From Amylibacter sp. SFDW26 (GTDB lineage Bacteria; Pseudomonadota; Alphaproteobacteria; Rhodobacterales; Rhodobacteraceae): a stretch of 64,000 nt of DNA. The notes beneath the pieces were generated by a model. It was not told the DNA's origin and did not search any database. It worked only from the letters and a program-made list of their open reading frames with translations. This document shows positions 45,700 to 54,915 of this stretch, one piece after another. The stretch lies in assembly GCF_009184395.1 (NCBI RefSeq), contig NZ_WEIC01000002.1, positions 558,001 through 622,000 of the forward strand, given 5' to 3'. A program made the translations under genes and the position numbers. Numbering within the stretch: position 1 is the first letter of the stretch; the number at the start of each line of letters is the position of its first letter.

Positions 45700-45736
45700 A
45701 GCTTATTAGTCTTTATATTTTTACAGGTCAGAGATG

Positions 45737-46318
45737 TTAATCAACTGGCTCTGGATCTGGATACATTGCCGGAGCGTTTTCGTCTTCTGGACGTGGTGGG
45801 CGACCCACAACATCGCGCAACTCATCCAATTCGATAAAGTTGTCAGCCTGACGGCGCAATTCGTCTGAAATCATTGGTGGTTGCGAACGGATTGTAGACA
45901 CAACAGAAACGCGCACGCCTTGGCGTTGTAGCGATTCAATCAACGGACGATAGTCGCCGTCACCAGAGAAGATCACCATATGATCAACGTGTGGTGCAAG
46001 TTCCATAGCATTCACGGCCAATTCGATGTCCATATTGCCTTTGACTTTTTTGCGGCCCATAGAATCAGTGTATTCTTTGGCTGCTTTTGTCACCATTGTG
46101 AAACCGTTGTAGTTCAGCCAATCGACCAATGGACGGATTGGTGAATATTCATCGTTTTCTAAAAGTGCTGTGTAGTAAAAGGCGCGTAATAGTTTGCCTC
46201 TGCGCATAAACTCAGTTCGTAATAGCTTATAGTCTATATCAAAACCAAGCGATTTGGCTGCGGCATATAAGTTTGAGCCGTCGATAAAGAGGGCTAATCG
46301 CTCGTCGCGGTAAAACAT
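45737..46318 (-). CDS. NYN-domain (LabA/DUF88) protein
   Basis: This is a 193-aa PIN-like NYN-domain protein, predicted to be a metal-dependent ribonuclease. The acidic motifs are visible: LFIDGSNLYAAAKSLGFDID with Asp13, GNMDIELAVNAMEL, and VIFSGDGDYRPLIESLQRQG. The C-terminal tail is Pro/Asp/Glu-rich. RBS AAAGGA precedes the start. Same strand as ispH but separated by a 97-bp gap and a hairpin. Divergent from folK. The RNA target is unknown. Confidence 0.87.
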   Translation of the reverse strand: MFYRDERLALFIDGSNLYAAAKSLGFDIDYKLLRTEFMRRGKLLRAFYYTALLENDEYSPIRPLVDWLNYNGFTMVTKAAKEYTDSMGRKKVKGNMDIELAVNAMELAPHVDHMVIFSGDGDYRPLIESLQRQGVRVSVVSTIRSQPPMISDELRRQADNFIELDELRDVVGRPPRPEDENAPAMYPDPEPVD

Positions 46319-46425
46319 AATGTTTCCTTTTTAAAGTTTCTTTCGTAATGAAGCTCAACCAATGAATTGTAGTATTGCGTGTACCCAAGGAGGCAGAACT
46401 TGCCTGAACATAAGGGGTTAAGTGT

Positions 46426-47022
46426 ATGCATCAAGTAAAAAAAACCGAAACTAACCTAAAGATAGCTTATATTGCCCTAGGGTCAAATTTGAGTAGTGAA
46501 TTGGGCGATTCGGTATCTCTTGTAAAATCTGCATATGAATTATTACTACAGCAAAGCATAATAATTGATAAAAGTAGTCCCATTTATGAAACACCTGCAT
46601 TTCCAGCAGGAAATGGCCCAAATTACGTAAATACAGTTATAAAAATCAAAACCGCATTGAAACCAGACGCTTTATTAAGGGTTTTGCATAGCATTGAAGA
46701 TGATTTGGGCCGCACGCGTGAAGTACGTTGGGGGGCTCGCGTTATTGATATCGATTTGTTGGATTATGATGGGTTATTGCTGCCTAACACAGGAATTTAT
46801 GAGAAATGGCGTAATATGCCGCTAGAACAGCAAATTTCCACTTGGCCGGAAGGATTGATTCTTCCTCATCCGCGAATTGAAGATCGTGCTTTCGTACTTG
46901 TTCCGTTAAAGTCAATTGAACCTGATTGGGTGCACCCCGTGACCAAAGAGACTTTGGACGTATTGATCGCCCGTATTCCGCCACATGATTTAGATGCTGT
47001 CGTACTAATTTCAGATTGCTAA
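46426..47022 (+). CDS. folK: 2-amino-4-hydroxy-6-hydroxymethyldihydropteridine diphosphokinase
   Basis: This enzyme catalyses the pyrophosphorylation step of folate biosynthesis. It has 198 aa. The family blocks are AYIALGSNLSSELGDSV, YETPAFPAGNGPNYVNTVI, GRTREVRWGARVIDIDLLDYDG and LPHPRIEDRAFVLVPL. The catalytic Asp pair is in IDIDLL. An insert of about 20 residues after DYDGLLLPN makes it longer than E. coli FolK (about 160 aa) but is common in alphaproteobacteria. This gene is more AT-rich than its neighbours. It is divergent from the NYN gene and precedes rpoZ. Confidence 0.93.
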   Translation: MHQVKKTETNLKIAYIALGSNLSSELGDSVSLVKSAYELLLQQSIIIDKSSPIYETPAFPAGNGPNYVNTVIKIKTALKPDALLRVLHSIEDDLGRTREVRWGARVIDIDLLDYDGLLLPNTGIYEKWRNMPLEQQISTWPEGLILPHPRIEDRAFVLVPLKSIEPDWVHPVTKETLDVLIARIPPHDLDAVVLISDC

Positions 47023-47102
47023 GATTGCGGCTATTGCCCTTGCCATTCTAATCGAAAACGCATATGTAGCCGTTTCATTCACACCATGTTTTGGAGTTCA
47101 CA

Positions 47103-47453
47103 ATGGCTCGTGTCACAGTTGAAGATTGCGTAGATAAAGTTTCTAACCGTTTTGATTTGGTTCTATTGGCGGCACATCGCGCGCGCGAATTGTCTACAGG
47201 CGCTGAAATTACAGTCCCACGCGATAACGATAAGAACCCTGTTGTAGCGTTGCGTGAAATCGCTGACGAAACTTTGACAGCTGAGCAGCTTCGCGAAGCA
47301 GCGATTGAAAGCCACCAAACACAAATTGAAGTGGATGAGCCAGAAGAAGATCAAATGGCACTTCTTATGGGTGAAGAAACAGACAAAGCGGATGACGATA
47401 TGTCAGAAGAAAATCTGTTGCGCGCTTTGATGGAAGCACAAGAAATGAAGTAA
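47103..47453 (+). CDS. rpoZ: DNA-directed RNA polymerase subunit omega
   Basis: This small core subunit helps RNA polymerase assembly and forms one (p)ppGpp-binding site in proteobacteria. It has 116 aa from the ATG at 47103 ([30 protein letters not shown]), with GGAG 8 nt upstream. [10 protein letters not shown] follows. The C-terminal tail is acidic. It is directly upstream of rsh (55 bp), the conserved rpoZ-spoT pairing. Confidence 0.96.
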   Translation: MARVTVEDCVDKVSNRFDLVLLAAHRARELSTGAEITVPRDNDKNPVVALREIADETLTAEQLREAAIESHQTQIEVDEPEEDQMALLMGEETDKADDDMSEENLLRALMEAQEMK

Positions 47454-47508
47454 GGACAAACTGTCAAGCCTTTGGCTTGGCACGGCGCCCAGATAAGGAG
47501 CAGCCGAA

Positions 47509-49674
47509 ATGATTCCTGTTGAAGAACTTGTAGATCACGTCCGCACTTATAACCCTAATACAAACGTCAAACTCATAACTAATGCGTATGAGTATGGTAA
47601 GCTTATGCACGAAGGCCAGTTTAGGCATTCTGGCGAACCATATTTCACACATCCTATCGAAGTGGCTGTTTTGCTGTCGCAACAAAGTTTGGATGATTCA
47701 ACAATTGTGACAGCCTTGCTGCATGATGTAATTGAAGACACAAAATCAACCTACAAAGAAGTTGCGAAGCGTTTCGGTGTAGAAGTCGCGCAATTGGTCG
47801 ATGGCGTTACTAAACTTACCAATCTTGAGCTGACGTCAAAGGATGCAAAGCAAGCAGAAAATGTGCGTAAACTTCTATTGGCGATGTCCAAAGATGTACG
47901 TGTTATTCTTGTTAAGTTGGGTGACCGTTTGCATAATATGCGGACGATCAAACATATGCGTCCTGAGAAGCAGCAGCAAAAAGCACGCGAGACGATGGAT
48001 ATCTTTGCCCCATTGGCGGGGCGTATGGGTATGCAATGGATGCGTGATGAGTTGGAGGATTTGTCGTTTCGTGTGCTGAATCCTGAAGCGCGAAATTCCA
48101 TTTTGCGCCGTTTCCTGACATTGCGAAACCAAACTGAAGATGTAATTCCGCAAATCACGCAAGATATTCGTGATGTATTACAAAAAGCTGAAATTGAAGC
48201 TGAAGTCGTCGGGCGCGAAAAGAAACCTTATTCCGTTTGGCGTAAGATGCAGGAAAAAAACGAAGGATTTTCACGGCTCTCTGATATTTATGCATTTCGT
48301 ATTATTACCAATAACGAAGAAGACATATACCGTGCTTTGGGTGCTGTTCATAAACGCTGGACGGCTGTACCAGGACGTTTCAAAGACTACTTAAGCCAAC
48401 CAAAATCGAACGGCTATCGCTCTGTACATACCACTGTATCAGGGCGCGATGGCAAGCGTGTGGAAATCCAGATGCGTACACGCCAGATGCATGATGTTGC
48501 TGAAACAGGTGTTGCGGCGCATTGGTCCTATAAAGATGGTCGTCGTGTTGAAAACCCATTTACGGTTGACCCCTTTACTTGGCTTGCTTCTTTAACAGAA
48601 CGCTTTGATAAAAATGATGAACAAGACCATGAAGAGTTTCTTGAGCATGTGAAACTTGAGATGTTTTCGGACCAAGTTTTCTGTTTTACGCCAAAAGGTG
48701 ATGTAATTCAGTTGCCGCGTGGGGCGACACCGATTGATTTTGCCTATGCTATCCATACACGTATTGGTGCTGCTTGTGTTGGTGCAAAAGTAGACGGTCG
48801 CCGTGTCCCGCTTTGGACTCGTTTACGTAATGGCCAATCGGTTTTGGTTACCACGGCAGAAGGGCAACGCCCTCAGCCAAGTTGGATTGATACGGTTGTG
48901 ACGGGGCGCGCGAAGACAGCTATTAGACGTGCCTTACGAGAGGAACACCGTGAAGGGTATATTCGTCTTGGCAAAGAATTGGCGCGTGTGGCGCTTGAAC
49001 ATGTAGGTAAAAAATCCAGCGACAAGGCTTTGACAACGGCTTCGAATAAGATGGGCTTGAAGGATAAAGATGATCTTTTGGCACGATTGGGCAGTGCCGA
49101 AATGACGGGTTCTGATTTAGTGAGTGTCTTGTACCCAGAACTTATGAGCGAAGATAAGCAAGACATTGATCTTCCAGAAGCAAAGATCATTGGTCTTGAC
49201 CCAGGACAATTTGCACAACCAGGTACATGCTGCCAACCATTGCCTGGTGAGCGTATTGTTGGAATTGCAACGCGCGGTAAGGGTGTTGTGTTTCATACTA
49301 TGCATTGCGAACGTTTGGCGGAATATGAAGATCAAACAAGCCGTTGGATGGATTTGCAATGGACAAATGGACGAACTGAACCTGTAAACAATGCAACGAT
49401 TGCAGTGACGATGGCAAATGATGCGGGCGTATTGGGGCGGATTTGTACTTTAGTGGGTGAGCAAAACGCGAATATATCCAACTTAGAGTTTACAGAAAGA
49501 AAGCCTGATTTTTATAGAATGATGATTGAAATACAGGTGCGGGATGTGGAACATCTGCACAATGTAATGACTGCGGTTGAGGCTGATTCGGATGTTGCCA
49601 CTGTTAAAAGAAAACGTGGACGCAGATCTGATAGTATGAAATCGCAGAACCCTGTTGGTGTGACGGAGCAATAA
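47509..49674 (+). CDS. Bifunctional (p)ppGpp synthetase/hydrolase (RSH)
   Basis: This is the single long RelA/SpoT homologue that makes and degrades the stringent-response alarmone. It has 721 aa. The HD hydrolase domain covers about residues 45-150 (HDVIEDT, LVKLGDRLHNMRT). The synthetase domain covers about 235-345 (KPKSNGYRSVHTTV, EIQMRTRQMHDVAETGVAAH). A TGS domain covers about 385-445 (FCFTPKGDVIQLPRGATPIDFAY) and a C-terminal ACT domain about 640-710 (ITIAVTMAND-type start). The hydrolase motif is intact, so it should be bifunctional. A small hairpin CAAGCC-TTT-GGCTTG (47465-47479) lies in the leader. Confidence 0.95.
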   Translation: MIPVEELVDHVRTYNPNTNVKLITNAYEYGKLMHEGQFRHSGEPYFTHPIEVAVLLSQQSLDDSTIVTALLHDVIEDTKSTYKEVAKRFGVEVAQLVDGVTKLTNLELTSKDAKQAENVRKLLLAMSKDVRVILVKLGDRLHNMRTIKHMRPEKQQQKARETMDIFAPLAGRMGMQWMRDELEDLSFRVLNPEARNSILRRFLTLRNQTEDVIPQITQDIRDVLQKAEIEAEVVGREKKPYSVWRKMQEKNEGFSRLSDIYAFRIITNNEEDIYRALGAVHKRWTAVPGRFKDYLSQPKSNGYRSVHTTVSGRDGKRVEIQMRTRQMHDVAETGVAAHWSYKDGRRVENPFTVDPFTWLASLTERFDKNDEQDHEEFLEHVKLEMFSDQVFCFTPKGDVIQLPRGATPIDFAYAIHTRIGAACVGAKVDGRRVPLWTRLRNGQSVLVTTAEGQRPQPSWIDTVVTGRAKTAIRRALREEHREGYIRLGKELARVALEHVGKKSSDKALTTASNKMGLKDKDDLLARLGSAEMTGSDLVSVLYPELMSEDKQDIDLPEAKIIGLDPGQFAQPGTCCQPLPGERIVGIATRGKGVVFHTMHCERLAEYEDQTSRWMDLQWTNGRTEPVNNATIAVTMANDAGVLGRICTLVGEQNANISNLEFTERKPDFYRMMIEIQVRDVEHLHNVMTAVEADSDVATVKRKRGRRSDSMKSQNPVGVTEQ

Positions 49675-49677
49675 GGC

Positions 49678-50310
49678 GTGTTTAAACGCAGGAATAAACA
49701 AAGCTACTGGCAAGGATTTGTCGAGTTTATGTATCCGCGCAAAGGGTGGAGAAGGGGGATTGATTATATCAGTCACCGTTTGAAACGTTTGCCCGATACA
49801 CCGCACCGAATTGCGCTTGGGATCGCAGTTGGGGTCTTCATATCGTTTTCCCCACTCTTCGGTCTGCATTTCTTAGCCGCTTGGTGGCTTGCACTGTTGG
49901 TTCGTGCAAATGTGTTTGCTGCATTGTTAGGTACATTTTTTGGCAACCCGTTAACATTCCCGTTTATTGCAGCGACCAGTTACCAACTGGGCCTTCGTAT
50001 GTTGGGAAAGACAAAAGAACAAACAACCGCTTGGGTGCGATTGGTTGATTCCTTTGAAGAGGCCTTTGGAACGATCTTAGGAAACATCAAATCTTTGTTT
50101 GGACATAAGCAAAGCAGTTGGGATGGGTTTATGGAATTCACCCAAGATGTATTCATGCCGTATTTGATTGGTGGGATCATACCTGGGTTTATTGCGGCTG
50201 TTGTTTGTTACGTTTTCTCAAAACCCCTTATTGCGACTTATCAAAAACGGCGTAAGCTGAAGATGGAAGAACGCAAAGCCCGTAAATTGGCGGAACGCGA
50301 CACTGAGTAA
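49678..50310 (+). CDS. DUF2062 family membrane protein
   Basis: This is a 210-aa protein with two or three membrane segments. The family pattern TPHRIALGIAVGVFISFSPLFG, FLAAWWLALLVRANVFAALLGTFFGNPLTFP and GGIIPGFIAAVVCYVFSKPL is present, followed by a basic and acidic cytoplasmic tail. It begins at a GTG 4 bases after the rsh stop, so it is co-transcribed with rsh. DUF2062 proteins have no established function that I can support. Confidence 0.88.
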   Translation: MFKRRNKQSYWQGFVEFMYPRKGWRRGIDYISHRLKRLPDTPHRIALGIAVGVFISFSPLFGLHFLAAWWLALLVRANVFAALLGTFFGNPLTFPFIAATSYQLGLRMLGKTKEQTTAWVRLVDSFEEAFGTILGNIKSLFGHKQSSWDGFMEFTQDVFMPYLIGGIIPGFIAAVVCYVFSKPLIATYQKRRKLKMEERKARKLAERDTE

Positions 50311-50348
50311 CTTAAAGTCTGCTTAATTTAGCAAAGTGAGGCCTTTAT

Positions 50349-51095
50349 ATGGACACACAACATAATAAAATCCGCCTTGGTGTAAACATTGATCACGTAG
50401 CAACTGTGCGGAATGCACGTGGTGGAGCAGTACCTGATCCAATGCGTGCAGCATTATTGGCAGAAAAAGCTGGTGCGGATGGTATTACCGCACATTTACG
50501 TGAAGACCGCCGTCACATCGTGGATGCAGATATTGATGCATTAATGGCAAATCTTACCGTTCCATTGAATTTTGAAATGGCTGCGACTGACGAGATGCAA
50601 AAAATTGCATTGCGTCATAAACCACACGCTGTTTGTCTGGTTCCTGAAAAACGTGAGGAACGTACGACTGAGGGTGGCTTAGAAGTCGTGCGCGAAGAAA
50701 ACAAGCTTGCACGTTATATTGCGCCATTGCGTGATGCTGGATGCCGCGTTTCGATTTTTATAGCAGCAGATCAGAAACAAATTGAAGCGGCTCACCGAAT
50801 TGGAGCACCTGTCATTGAATTACACACAGGTGCTTATTGCGATGCCCATGCCGAAAGACGCTTTGATGAACGCGATGCAGAGCTAGAACGTTTGCGTGAT
50901 ATGTGTGCCTTTGCAACTTCATTAGGTTTAGAAGTACATGCGGGACATGGTTTGACCTATGATACGGTTCAACCAATTGCAGCGTTTCCAGATATTGTGG
51001 AATTGAATATTGGGCATTTTTTGATTGGTGAAGCGGTTTTTGATGGACTGGAAACAGTCATTGGTAAAATGCGTAAACTTATGGACGACGCATGA
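50349..51095 (+). CDS. pdxJ: Pyridoxine 5'-phosphate synthase
   Basis: This is the last step of DXP-dependent vitamin B6 synthesis, condensing 1-deoxyxylulose-5-phosphate with 3-amino-2-oxopropyl phosphate. It has 248 aa with typical blocks [60 protein letters not shown] and [11 protein letters not shown]. It is the first gene of the conserved pdxJ-acpS-lepB-rnc-era set and overlaps acpS by 4 bases. Confidence 0.97.
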   Translation: MDTQHNKIRLGVNIDHVATVRNARGGAVPDPMRAALLAEKAGADGITAHLREDRRHIVDADIDALMANLTVPLNFEMAATDEMQKIALRHKPHAVCLVPEKREERTTEGGLEVVREENKLARYIAPLRDAGCRVSIFIAADQKQIEAAHRIGAPVIELHTGAYCDAHAERRFDERDAELERLRDMCAFATSLGLEVHAGHGLTYDTVQPIAAFPDIVELNIGHFLIGEAVFDGLETVIGKMRKLMDDA

Positions 51096-51493
51096 TCCTT
51101 GGTGTTGGAACAGATCTTGCAAATATTGAACGTATCCAAGGTACTTTGGAGCGATTTGGCGATCGTTTTAAAAACAGAGTTTTTACGGAAATAGAACAAA
51201 CTAAAGCAGAGCGCCGAAAAGACGTTGCTGGAACCTATGCAAAGCGTTGGGCGGCAAAAGAAGCCTGTTCAAAAGCTTTGGGTACAGGGTTAGCAATGGG
51301 GATATCTTGGAAAGATATGGCCGTGAAGAATTTAAGCACTGGGCAACCAACAATGGAGTTATCTGGCTGGGCAGAAGAACGGCTTTTGGAAATGACACCC
51401 GAAGGACATGATGCGTTTGTTCACGTAACATTGACTGATGATCACCCGTGGGCACAGGCGTTTGTTGTTATTGAAGCACGCCCCAAAGCTTGA
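51092..51493 (+). CDS. acpS: Holo-[acyl-carrier-protein] synthase
   Basis: This enzyme transfers the 4'-phosphopantetheine group from CoA to apo-ACP. It has 133 aa with the metal-binding [12 protein letters not shown] (Asp8) and [17 protein letters not shown] carrying the conserved Glu. The C-terminal [18 protein letters not shown] is typical. It overlaps pdxJ by 4 bases and precedes lepB by 52 bp. Confidence 0.96.
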   Translation: MILGVGTDLANIERIQGTLERFGDRFKNRVFTEIEQTKAERRKDVAGTYAKRWAAKEACSKALGTGLAMGISWKDMAVKNLSTGQPTMELSGWAEERLLEMTPEGHDAFVHVTLTDDHPWAQAFVVIEARPKA

Positions 51494-51545
51494 CTATTAC
51501 TGTATCTAGGGCCATGAAGCTGGCATAACAATAAGGGTTTATGAA

Positions 51546-52325
51546 ATGGCTGAAAAGCAATCAGAAGGTATTGGAGAAACGATCAAAACGATTGTGTATG
51601 CATTACTTATCGCAGGTGTCATTCGGACACTCTTCTTTCAACCATTTTGGATTCCATCGGGTTCTATGAAATCGACACTATTGGTTGGTGATTTCATGTT
51701 TGTGAATAAAATGGCATATGGGTATTCTAAGTATTCATGCCCTTGGGCACTGTGCCCAATCTCTGGCCGTATTTTATCGAGTGAACCAGAGCGCGGTGAT
51801 ATCATTGTCTTTAAACATCCAACACGTGGTGTGGATTACATCAAACGTTTGATTGGCCTTCCAGGTGATAAGGTGCAGATGAAAGCGGGCCAACTTTATA
51901 TCAATGATAAAGCGGCACCATTGAAAACTATAGATAATTTTATAGAGGTTAAGTTACCACAAGGACCATTGGGCAGCACGCCAGCTTGTTATAATCAACC
52001 AGTTGCATTGGGCGGTTCATGTGAAAAAGAGGCGTTCAAAGAGACGTTACCAAATGGTGTAGAGCATACTGTTTTGAATGTACGAACTGCGCGTTCTGAT
52101 GATACGCCTGTATTCAATGTACCCGCAGGCCATTATTTCTTTATGGGTGATAATCGTGACAATTCCCAAGATAGCCGTGTCCCATTAAGCTTGGGGGGTG
52201 TTGGTTACGTGCCTGCAGAATATTTGATTGGTCGCGCGGACCGTGTGATTTTCTCATCAGCTGGTAAACGTATGTTGTATTTCTGGACATGGCGTGCAGA
52301 TCGTTTTTTCAAGGGGCTTGAGTGA
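51546..52325 (+). CDS. lepB: Signal peptidase I
   Basis: This inner-membrane serine protease cleaves Sec signal peptides. It has 259 aa with one N-terminal membrane helix (about residues 14-32). The Ser-Lys dyad is Ser40 ([15 protein letters not shown]) and Lys100 ([13 protein letters not shown]). [11 protein letters not shown] is box E. A Cys pair at 65/70 (SCPWALC) and the loop Cys (TPACYNQP) are typical of the alphaproteobacterial form. The stop overlaps the GTG start of rnc. Confidence 0.96.
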   Translation: MAEKQSEGIGETIKTIVYALLIAGVIRTLFFQPFWIPSGSMKSTLLVGDFMFVNKMAYGYSKYSCPWALCPISGRILSSEPERGDIIVFKHPTRGVDYIKRLIGLPGDKVQMKAGQLYINDKAAPLKTIDNFIEVKLPQGPLGSTPACYNQPVALGGSCEKEAFKETLPNGVEHTVLNVRTARSDDTPVFNVPAGHYFFMGDNRDNSQDSRVPLSLGGVGYVPAEYLIGRADRVIFSSAGKRMLYFWTWRADRFFKGLE

Positions 52326-53002
52326 AACTCGCGAGTGAACTGAAAGATTTTTGCGAACGGTTGGGACACCAGTTTTCCCAACCAGAATTGCTGATAGAGG
52401 CGACAACGCATTCGTCCCTGAGTTCGGCAACGCGATCTGATAATCAACGGCTTGAGTTTCTGGGTGACCGTGTATTGGCACTGGTCATCGCGCAAGCGCT
52501 GTTGAATAAAGACAAAGAGGCAAGTGAAGGTTTGTTGGCGCCACGATTTAATGCGTTGGTGCGTAAAGAAGCTTGTGCTGATGTTGCCGTGCAAATTGAT
52601 TTAGGCTCGGCGCTAAAGCTTGGTCGCTCTGAAATGTTATCAGGTGGCCGTAAAAAAATAGCCATCCTTGGGGACGCGATGGAAGCTGTGATTGCTGCGA
52701 TCTATTTGGATGCGGGTTTTGATGTTGCCGAAGAGGTAATTTTACGCCTTTGGGGGGGGCGGATTAACGCTGCAAAGGATGATGCACGTGATCCGAAGAC
52801 CACATTGCAAGAGTGGGCACAAGGGCAAAAGATGCCTCCGCCGAAGTATGTTGAAATTGGGCGCAGTGGCCCTGACCATGCTCCCATCTTTGAAATAGAA
52901 GCGCAGCTTTCGAATGGGGGCTCAGCCTCAGCCAGCGCATCGTCAAAACGCCAAGCACAGCAAATGGCTGCGGCGAAATTATTAGAACAGGTAGACACTT
53001 AA
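52322..53002 (+). CDS. rnc: Ribonuclease III
   Basis: This double-strand RNA endonuclease acts in rRNA and mRNA processing. It has 226 aa. The nuclease signature [12 protein letters not shown] carries Glu45 and Asp49, and [16 protein letters not shown] carries Asp118 and Glu121. The dsRNA-binding domain covers about 155-224 ([38 protein letters not shown]). The GTG start overlaps the lepB stop by 4 bases, and era follows one base after the stop. Confidence 0.96.
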   Translation: MKLASELKDFCERLGHQFSQPELLIEATTHSSLSSATRSDNQRLEFLGDRVLALVIAQALLNKDKEASEGLLAPRFNALVRKEACADVAVQIDLGSALKLGRSEMLSGGRKKIAILGDAMEAVIAAIYLDAGFDVAEEVILRLWGGRINAAKDDARDPKTTLQEWAQGQKMPPPKYVEIGRSGPDHAPIFEIEAQLSNGGSASASASSKRQAQQMAAAKLLEQVDT

Positions 53003-53003
53003 A

Positions 53004-53918
53004 ATGACCGATACACGTTGTGGATATGTTTCCCTGATTGGTGAACCAAATGCAGGTAAATCTACGTTGATGAACCATTTGGTAGGCGCCAAAGTTTCGA
53101 TTGTGACGCACAAGGTTCAAACCACACGTGCCCGTATTCGGGGTATTGCAATGGAAGATAATGCGCAGTTGGTGTTTGTTGATACACCAGGGCTATTTCA
53201 AACACGCCGCAATCTGGACAAAGCAATGGTGGCTGCGGCTTGGTCTGGTGCCAATGATGGTGACATCGTGGTTTTGATGATCGAAGCGCATCGTGGGATT
53301 ACACCTGGTGTTGAAATGATCCTTGATGGACTTGAGGGCCGCATTCACAAAAAACAACGTGTCATCCTTGCGATCAATAAAATCGACATGGTGAAGTCAG
53401 AAAAGCTTTTGGCACTGACCAAAGAGATGAATGACAAATACCCGTTTGAAGAAACCTTTATGGTGTCCGCGGAAAAGGGATTTGGAATAAAAGAACTGCG
53501 CGCTTATTTTGCGAAGAATGTTCCAGAAGGGCCTTGGTTGTATCCAGAAGATCAGATTGCAGATGTTCCATTACGTTTGATTGCAGCGGAAACCACGCGT
53601 GAAAAACTGATGCTGCGGTTGCACCAAGAACTGCCGTATTTCCTGACGGTTGAGACTGTGGGCTGGGAGCAGAAAAAAGATGGTTCTGTGCGCATTGACC
53701 AAGTTGTCTATGTGATCCGCGAACGTCACAAAGGTATTGCGTTAGGGCCAAAGGGCCAGACAATGAAAGCGGTCAGTATTGCATCGCGGACAGAATTGAA
53801 GAACCTTGTTGGTTCAGAAGTGCACTTGTTTATTCAGGTGAAAGTGCGTCCGAAATGGGAAAACGAGGCAGAGCGCTTTACGGAAATGGGTCTGGATTTT
53901 TCAGACACGCGTAAATGA
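53004..53918 (+). CDS. era: GTPase Era
   Basis: This essential GTPase binds 16S rRNA during 30S assembly. It has 304 aa. G1 GEPNAGKSTLMN starts at residue 13, G2 KVQTTRARIRGI, G3 VDTPGLFQ and G4 AINKIDMV follow. The C-terminal KH domain covers about 205-290 (IRERHKGIALGPKGQTMKA). It lies in the rnc-era-DUF1491 run and overlaps the next gene by 4 bases. Confidence 0.97.
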   Translation: MTDTRCGYVSLIGEPNAGKSTLMNHLVGAKVSIVTHKVQTTRARIRGIAMEDNAQLVFVDTPGLFQTRRNLDKAMVAAAWSGANDGDIVVLMIEAHRGITPGVEMILDGLEGRIHKKQRVILAINKIDMVKSEKLLALTKEMNDKYPFEETFMVSAEKGFGIKELRAYFAKNVPEGPWLYPEDQIADVPLRLIAAETTREKLMLRLHQELPYFLTVETVGWEQKKDGSVRIDQVVYVIRERHKGIALGPKGQTMKAVSIASRTELKNLVGSEVHLFIQVKVRPKWENEAERFTEMGLDFSDTRK

Positions 53919-54244
53919 CACCACGCCTGACCAGCGACTTATGGGTGAGTGCGTATTTAAAGCGTCTCCAGCTGGTTAACATTCCTGCTTTTGTGATTTC
54001 CAAAGGTGACGCTACGGCGGGCGCTGTGATTATCAAATTGAATACGCTGGACGGTGCTGCGCGTGCGTTTCACCGCAGTTATGATTTGGATGGCAACCGC
54101 GTATGGGCGATTTTATCCGAAGGGGATGAACGTGAGGTGGATGAAAGCCTGACCAAGCAACGGTCGTTTGATCCTGATATTTGGATGATTGAAGTCGAAG
54201 ATCGTGATGGGCGTCATTTGTTGGATGAAGAGGGGTTGAATTGA
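53915..54244 (+). CDS. DUF1491 family protein
   Basis: This is a 109-aa alphaproteobacterial protein with the DUF1491 pattern LWVSAYLKRLQLVNIPAFVI, KGDATAGAVIIKLNTLDGAA, and a C-terminal DPDIWMIEVEDRDGRHLLDE. It is coupled to era by overlap. In related genomes the next gene is normally recO at close range. Here recO starts 910 bp later, with an inserted segment between. The function is unknown. Confidence 0.88.
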   Translation: MTPRLTSDLWVSAYLKRLQLVNIPAFVISKGDATAGAVIIKLNTLDGAARAFHRSYDLDGNRVWAILSEGDEREVDESLTKQRSFDPDIWMIEVEDRDGRHLLDEEGLN

Positions 54245-54309
54245 TGAGGCCGTGTAAAACGGTGTGAGTTGACTTTAACGCTGCTCATGGAAATGTTCGC
54301 TTTGATCCT

Positions 54310-54699
54310 TCATCTACCTAGTCGAGCTATAAAACTTTGGAAACAATGCCTACCCCTTCGCTGTGCTCGAAGTTGTCTTGGTGTAGCGCCACCTAACATG
54401 TGATTTGGCCTATCCATCCATTCAACCATACTTTCAAGATTTCCATTAAGTGCATGTTTGCGTAACCAAGGGACAAAATCTATATCAATATTTAATGCCT
54501 TTGCATATTCGACATCATCATGCGTAGCATATCTTTTCCGAGCGGCTTCCCACCGCTGGGGAGAATACGGTTTTTCTTTTTGTAGTATCTTGACCATCGC
54601 TTTAAAATCTTGATCAACCTTGAGAGTTTTTTGGTTTATAAATGTGTGTTCTTGGCTGTGTTTATTTTTAAAGGGATTATAATTTGCCACGGATTTCAC
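54310..54699 (-). CDS. Orphan antitoxin-like protein (Xre/MbcA/ParS toxin-binding-type C terminus)
   Basis: I recognise only the C-terminal part of this 129-aa protein. MVEWMDRPNHMLGGATPRQL followed by RAQRRGRHCFQSFIARLGR resembles the MbcA/ParS/Xre antitoxin toxin-binding domain (former DUF2384; pattern W-x-x-x-PN-x-x-LGG-x-TP-x-x-L). No clear helix-turn-helix is visible in the N-terminal 60 residues, which are Lys-rich. The start is a GTG at 54699 with a weak RBS. An alternative GTG lies three codons later. No RES-type toxin gene lies next to it. It is AT-rich compared with its flanks and sits inside an interruption of the era-recO run, so recent acquisition is likely. Confidence 0.6.
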   Translation of the reverse strand: MKSVANYNPFKNKHSQEHTFINQKTLKVDQDFKAMVKILQKEKPYSPQRWEAARKRYATHDDVEYAKALNIDIDFVPWLRKHALNGNLESMVEWMDRPNHMLGGATPRQLRAQRRGRHCFQSFIARLGR

Positions 54700-54843
54700 C
54701 TATTACATTTAATTTTTTTAAACACATAAACATCATAGCAGACAATAGTAAATGAACGTCCGCTTTGTCCCCCATAGCTGACGTTAGTGATGGTGAATGC
54801 GGTTTGCGTTTTCATAACGAGCTAACACAAGACATACCTATTG

Positions 54844-54874
54844 CCCCGTCACCATCATTGGCTGGCGGGGTTTT
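54844..54874 (+). terminator. Orphan terminator-like hairpin
   Basis: CCCCGTC (54844-54850) pairs with GGCGGGG (54864-54870) around a 13-nt loop and is followed by TTTT. It has no open reading frame immediately upstream on the plus strand, so it may end a small RNA or be a remnant. Confidence 0.55.
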
Positions 54875-54901
54875 GCATTATCGTATTATGTAAGTTGTAA
54901 A

Positions 54902-54915
54902 AGGTGGCGCCACCT
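54902..54915. repeat. Perfect 14-bp palindrome
   Basis: AGGTGGCGCCACCT is its own reverse complement. Its right part extended, GCGCCACCTAA (54907-54917), also occurs at 54386-54396 inside the antitoxin-like gene, 521 bp away in the same orientation. Confidence 0.5.
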
